Origin: Candidatus Aenigmatarchaeota archaeon
GTDB taxonomy: Archaea; Aenigmatarchaeota; Aenigmatarchaeia; DAOWOJ01
NCBI GenBank assembly: GCA_030642125.1
Contig: DAOWOJ010000017.1
Span: 1-7,451, forward strand
Length of the DNA stretch: 7,451 nucleotides
Reading direction: 5' to 3'
The notes under the pieces were generated by a model that was not told the DNA's origin, searched no databases, and worked only from the letters and a program-made list of their open reading frames with translations. The translations under genes and the position numbers were made by a program. Positions 5,426 through 7,451 of this stretch are shown here, in pieces. Position 1 is the stretch's first letter; each line of letters opens with the position of its first letter.

Positions 5426-5839
5426 TCACTTAATCTTAGAAAAATCTCCATTAAGAATAATAGGCTTAACAGCTTTTATTTCAGTTTTACAATATGACAT
5501 TTCTGGAATTGAGTTTAACATAAAAATTTTCTGATTTAAAACATGAGCAAACCCGATTTCCATTAAAGTATTTCCACCAACATAGTTTTTAATACCATTC
5601 TTATCATAATTCAAAACAAGAACTGCATCAGCGCCTTGCATCATATTCCAAAACTCGCGAATGGCATCCATGTTATATTTTTGATGTAGTTTAATTTTCT
5701 CAATTTCATAATCAGTTTTACCAACCATAGTTTTATGTAAATCTGCAATAAAAGCGTCATGACCAAACACACGAAGTTTCTCTCTAACTTCAATCATTTT
5801 GTCAGTAAATTGCATAGAACCAATTATTCCTATTTTCAT
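5426..5839 (-). CDS. Nucleoside 2-deoxyribosyltransferase-like protein
   Basis: This 137-residue protein looks like a small Rossmann-type domain of the nucleoside 2-deoxyribosyltransferase (NDT)/TIR-like superfamily. It opens with a beta strand and glycine turn, MKIGIIGSM, followed by a helix and GHDAF. In the middle is a helix (about residues 55-68) leading to GADAVLVLNYD (69-79), where Asp71 follows a hydrophobic strand. Next comes GGNTLMEIGFAH (88-99), in which Glu94 occupies the place of the catalytic Glu of NDT-like proteins ('GT..ElG.A'), then the strand KIFMLN. Enzymes with this fold cleave N-glycosidic bonds of nucleosides or nucleotides, and activity here is unproven. The ATG at 5839 follows a TATA box by 27 nt. 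The TGA stop comes directly after FSKIK. No partner gene is evident. Confidence 0.7.
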   Translation of the reverse strand: MKIGIIGSMQFTDKMIEVREKLRVFGHDAFIADLHKTMVGKTDYEIEKIKLHQKYNMDAIREFWNMMQGADAVLVLNYDKNGIKNYVGGNTLMEIGFAHVLNQKIFMLNSIPEMSYCKTEIKAVKPIILNGDFSKIK

Positions 5840-5860
5840 AATAATATAATAGAAAGCATG

Positions 5861-5873
5861 ATTTTATAAGATT
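5861..5873 (-). promoter_or_regulatory. TATA box of the NDT-like gene
   Basis: The minus strand reads AATCTTATAAAAT, centred about 27 nt upstream of the ATG at 5839, with start context TTATTATG. Confidence 0.6.
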
Positions 5874-6022
5874 TGCAATTTAATAATAATCTAAATAATA
5901 TTACATATAATATATATGAAGTTGGATGTATCACAATTTTGGTAAAATGAGCATTAACTAACGAAACAGTTAAATTAATGTTATGTCTATCTGAGTGAAA
6001 CAGAAACAAAGTATAATGTTCC

Positions 6023-6048
6023 ATTAAGTTTCAAAATAACAACTTAAT
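6023..6048 (-). terminator. Perfect 8-bp hairpin at the end of the cupin gene
   Basis: ATTAAGTT (6023-6030) and AACTTAAT (6041-6048) are exact inverted repeats with a 10-nt loop. The distal arm includes the cupin stop codon TAA. The position suggests a transcript-end structure, though no long U tract follows at once. Confidence 0.35.
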
Positions 6049-6385
6049 CAACAATTTTATGTTGTTCAGGAGTCCATTTAGGTGCATTAACTAATGCCAG
6101 TAATAATTTATTCCCTTCAATCCAATATATTTCTCCTTTTTCAAAGAAATATACATCACCTTCACTAATTTCAAAATCTCCTTTTTCAGAATGAACTACT
6201 CCAGAACCGGAAATAACAAAATAAATTTCTTCACATTCTAAATTTGTTACTTTTTTCTGTTCTGGATAACGACCATTAATCAAAGTAGTTGCATAGCTAA
6301 AATCTTTACTTGGAAATTCATATTCCCAAACTGTACAGTCTTTAGAATTTTCGACTTTTCTTGCATCTGATTTTTTGATAAGCAT
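6044..6385 (-). CDS. Small single-domain cupin protein
   Basis: This 113-residue protein is essentially one cupin beta-barrel. Motif 1 spans about residues 37-62 (NGRYPEQKK...EEIYFVISGSG) and motif 2 about 76-92 (GDVYFFEKGEIYWIEGN). The two histidines and the glutamine/histidine that normally bind metal are replaced: motif 1 has Q43/K44/K45 in the HxH position, although E53 is kept, and motif 2 has Y or W where His is usual. The fold is therefore recognisable but a classical metal-dependent enzyme is unlikely. A ligand-binding, isomerase-like or regulatory role is possible. The C-terminus ends PKWTPEQHKIVD. The ATG at 6385 follows a clear TATA box by 27 nt. Stop is TAA. Confidence 0.85.
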   Translation of the reverse strand: MLIKKSDARKVENSKDCTVWEYEFPSKDFSYATTLINGRYPEQKKVTNLECEEIYFVISGSGVVHSEKGDFEISEGDVYFFEKGEIYWIEGNKLLLALVNAPKWTPEQHKIVD

Positions 6386-6405
6386 AATATTAATATTTTG
6401 AAATT

Positions 6406-6418
6406 AGTATATAAATGT
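6406..6418 (-). promoter_or_regulatory. TATA box of the cupin gene
   Basis: The minus strand reads CATTTATATACTA, a near-ideal archaeal box centred about 27 nt upstream of the ATG at 6385, with start context AATATTATG. Confidence 0.65.
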
Positions 6419-6486
6419 TATTATTTTGAATTTCACATAATGCCTGGCAGATAATACAAAATTTTTGCGTAAGTAAGAGGACAAAT

Positions 6487-6555
6487 GTGAAAATCTACAT
6501 CGCAACAAGCCGAAAAGAAATTTCAGACTATTATTTTTACCAAGTCACTTCTTAG
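6487..6555 (+). pseudogene. 22-codon N-terminal gene fragment
   Basis: Starting at GTG 6487 the + strand reads (V/M)KIYIATSRKEISDYYF and stops at TAG 6553, overlapping the 3' end of the methyltransferase gene on the other strand. 'KIYIATS' is typical of the first beta strand and turn of Rossmann-like nucleotide-binding proteins, including NDT-like ones, and the GC content here is locally higher than in the spacers. With only 22 residues it cannot be a working domain. It is best explained as the severed start of a gene, or chance. Confidence 0.3.
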
Positions 6556-7159
6556 CTATAATATAAAGTTTAGTATAATTAAGTTCTTTTCTTGATTTTG
6601 ATTCTCTTTCATATTTTTTTACAATAGAGAACCCATTTTTAACAAGCAAATTCTTAATTTCATCAAAAGAAATTATATTTAAGAAAAGTTTTTCATCAGG
6701 TTTGAAAGGTACATCAACAAAAATTTCATTTGACTTTTCTCCTTGTAATGCAATGTAAATTGCACAATCTTTCTTTGTAATTTTATAAAATTTTTCTACA
6801 AGAACCGAAACATCTTTTTTAGGAATATGAATTAAAGAACAAGATACTAAAATTCCATCGAATGATTCAGAAGGAAAATCTAATTTTCTAATATCTTGTT
6901 GTCTAAAATCAATTTGAGAAAACTTTTGTTTTGCAATATTAAGCATTTCTTTTGACAAATCAATTCTAATTACTTTAAACCTTTCTGATTCCATAAATCC
7001 TGCATCTACTCCAACTCCACAACCAACATCAAGAATTTTTGCATTTTTTGGAAGCATAATTAAAAATTCTTTAATATATTCTGAAGGCTTCGAAAACTCT
7101 TTTGCATAAGGTTCTGCAATTTTATCATACACTAAACTTGCTTGTTTTGATTTATCCAT
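6545..7159 (-). CDS. Class I SAM-dependent methyltransferase
   Basis: This 204-residue protein has a Rossmann-type methyltransferase domain of the Methyltransf_11/25 kind. After an N-terminal helix with YDKIAEPYAKEF (11-22), motif I is I42-L-D-V-G-C-G-V-G50. The acidic end of the second strand is R65-I-D67-L-S-K-E-M, motif III is near DFRQQDIRKLDFP, and FDGILVSCSLIHIP is the strand 4 motif. In the second strand the usual 'GiDls' is RIDLS. The substrate (small molecule, RNA or protein) is unknown. I chose the ATG at 7159 rather than an upstream ATG at 7249: the extra 30 residues are hydrophobic and Phe-rich, unlike the family, and a TATA-like box lies about 30 nt before 7159. The protein ends LYIIAKK followed by TGA, a typical family terminus. 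Confidence 0.9.
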   Translation of the reverse strand: MDKSKQASLVYDKIAEPYAKEFSKPSEYIKEFLIMLPKNAKILDVGCGVGVDAGFMESERFKVIRIDLSKEMLNIAKQKFSQIDFRQQDIRKLDFPSESFDGILVSCSLIHIPKKDVSVLVEKFYKITKKDCAIYIALQGEKSNEIFVDVPFKPDEKLFLNIISFDEIKNLLVKNGFSIVKKYERESKSRKELNYTKLYIIAKK

Positions 7160-7183
7160 AATAATATAGAAAAAAAGAAGATA

Positions 7184-7196
7184 GTACTTAAATCTT
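7184..7196 (-). promoter_or_regulatory. Probable TATA box of the methyltransferase gene
   Basis: The minus strand reads AGATTTAAGTACT, centred about 30 nt upstream of the ATG at 7159, with start context TATTATTATG. Confidence 0.4.
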
Positions 7197-7202
7197 TTAA
7201 TG

Positions 7203-7247
7203 AAAAAAAATAATATTGAATAAAACGGAAGCAAAAATGCAGCTTCC
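7203..7247 (-). terminator. Hairpin plus U-rich tail, likely terminator of the EEP-family gene
   Basis: GGAAGC (7227-7232) and GCTTCC (7242-7247) are exact inverted repeats with a 9-nt loop. On the minus strand the hairpin is followed by GTTTTATTC and then ATTTTTTTTC. It lies about 30 nt downstream of the stop of the EEP-family gene, in the right direction. Confidence 0.5.
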
Positions 7248-7278
7248 ATTTAAGTTTGAATTTTTGATCTCAGATCCA

Positions 7279-7451
7279 TCAATTATTTAATTCAACATCA
7301 GCAAAACATAAAAAATGATCAGCTTTTCCTTCTATTATATTAAAATTAGCAGATTTCCATTCTTTTGATACCATAATTTTATCATATTTTTTTCCTTTTG
7401 GAGTTGTTGACTTATCGCCTAATATAAATTTAAAACCATTACCAAAAACAT
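7279..7451 (-). CDS. 3' end of an endonuclease/exonuclease/phosphatase (EEP) family gene
   Basis: The minus-strand frame is open from the window edge to TGA at 7279-7281 and gives the last 56 residues. KYDKIMVSKEW resembles the 'IDhIlvS..w' strand, and KADHFLCFADVELNN resembles the terminal 'SDH.pv.ad..l' motif, whose Asp-His pair is catalytic in DNase I-like EEP phosphodiesterases. The start of the protein, with the GDFN-type and Glu motifs that would confirm the family, is outside the window. A terminator-like hairpin follows. Confidence 0.6.
   Translation of the reverse strand, partial: VFGNGFKFILGDKSTTPKGKKYDKIMVSKEWKSANFNIIEGKADHFLCFADVELNN

Noticed and set aside
5836..6024. 62-codon minus-strand ORF between the cupin and NDT-like genes
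   Set aside because: It runs through the NDT-like promoter and start codon, its second half is Ile/Leu/Tyr low-complexity sequence, and no family is recognisable.
7160..7249. 30-residue N-terminal extension of the methyltransferase from an ATG at 7249
   Set aside because: The extension is Phe/Ile/Tyr-rich low-complexity sequence covering the promoter and a terminator-like hairpin; the ATG at 7159 fits family length and TATA spacing.
1..7451. Defence island, CRISPR, toxin-antitoxin or mobile element
   Set aside because: No repeats with spacers, transposase, integrase, restriction or toxin motifs on either strand; the genes are solitary housekeeping or accessory enzymes with their own promoters.

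Overview
This 7.45-kb window is strongly AT-rich and looks archaeal. The single tRNA gene (tRNA-Ala, CGC, minus strand) has archaeal-style sequence, the identity pair G3:U70 and no encoded CCA. Most genes lack a Shine-Dalgarno sequence. They instead have a TATA box about 22-30 nt upstream of an ATG, usually in the context ATTATG, which fits leaderless archaeal transcripts. Short single-gene units and housekeeping or nucleotide-pool enzymes would suit a small-genome archaeon such as a Woesearchaeota/Pacearchaeota-like DPANN lineage. That placement is inference and no marker gene proves it.

Layout. 1-120: 3' end of a + strand gene, possibly a fragment of a cyclase-family protein. 250-777 (-): CYTH-domain protein. 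987-1697 (+): AlaX-type editing enzyme for mischarged tRNA-Ala, with an in-frame UGA at codon 128. 1756-1828 (-): tRNA-Ala, converging on alaX, with a 12-bp hairpin between them. 1890-2513 (-): pyroglutamyl peptidase I, the only gene with a clear Shine-Dalgarno sequence. 2514-3050: mostly non-coding, one doubtful small ORF. 3051-3635 (+): Maf/Ham1-type house-cleaning NTP pyrophosphatase. 3657-3954 (-): two protein-like fragments in different frames, apparently a decayed locus. 4040-4480 (+): Nudix hydrolase of NUDT15/MutT type. 4669-5286 (-): SGNH/GDSL hydrolase. 5426-5839 (-): nucleoside 2-deoxyribosyltransferase-like protein. 6044-6385 (-): small single-domain cupin. 6487-6555 (+): 22-codon N-terminal gene fragment. 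6545-7159 (-): class I SAM-dependent methyltransferase. 7279-7451 (-): 3' end of an endonuclease/exonuclease/phosphatase-family gene.

The genes do not form an operon: nearly every one has its own promoter and the strands alternate. A loose theme is quality control. AlaX clears mischarged tRNA-Ala, Maf and Nudix clear abnormal nucleotides, and the NDT-like and CYTH proteins may also act on nucleotides or polyphosphates. I see no mobile element, CRISPR array, toxin-antitoxin pair or defence system. The most notable points are the UGA at a family-conserved glycine position of an otherwise intact AlaX, and the signs of small-scale gene decay around 3.66-3.95 kb and 6.49-6.56 kb.
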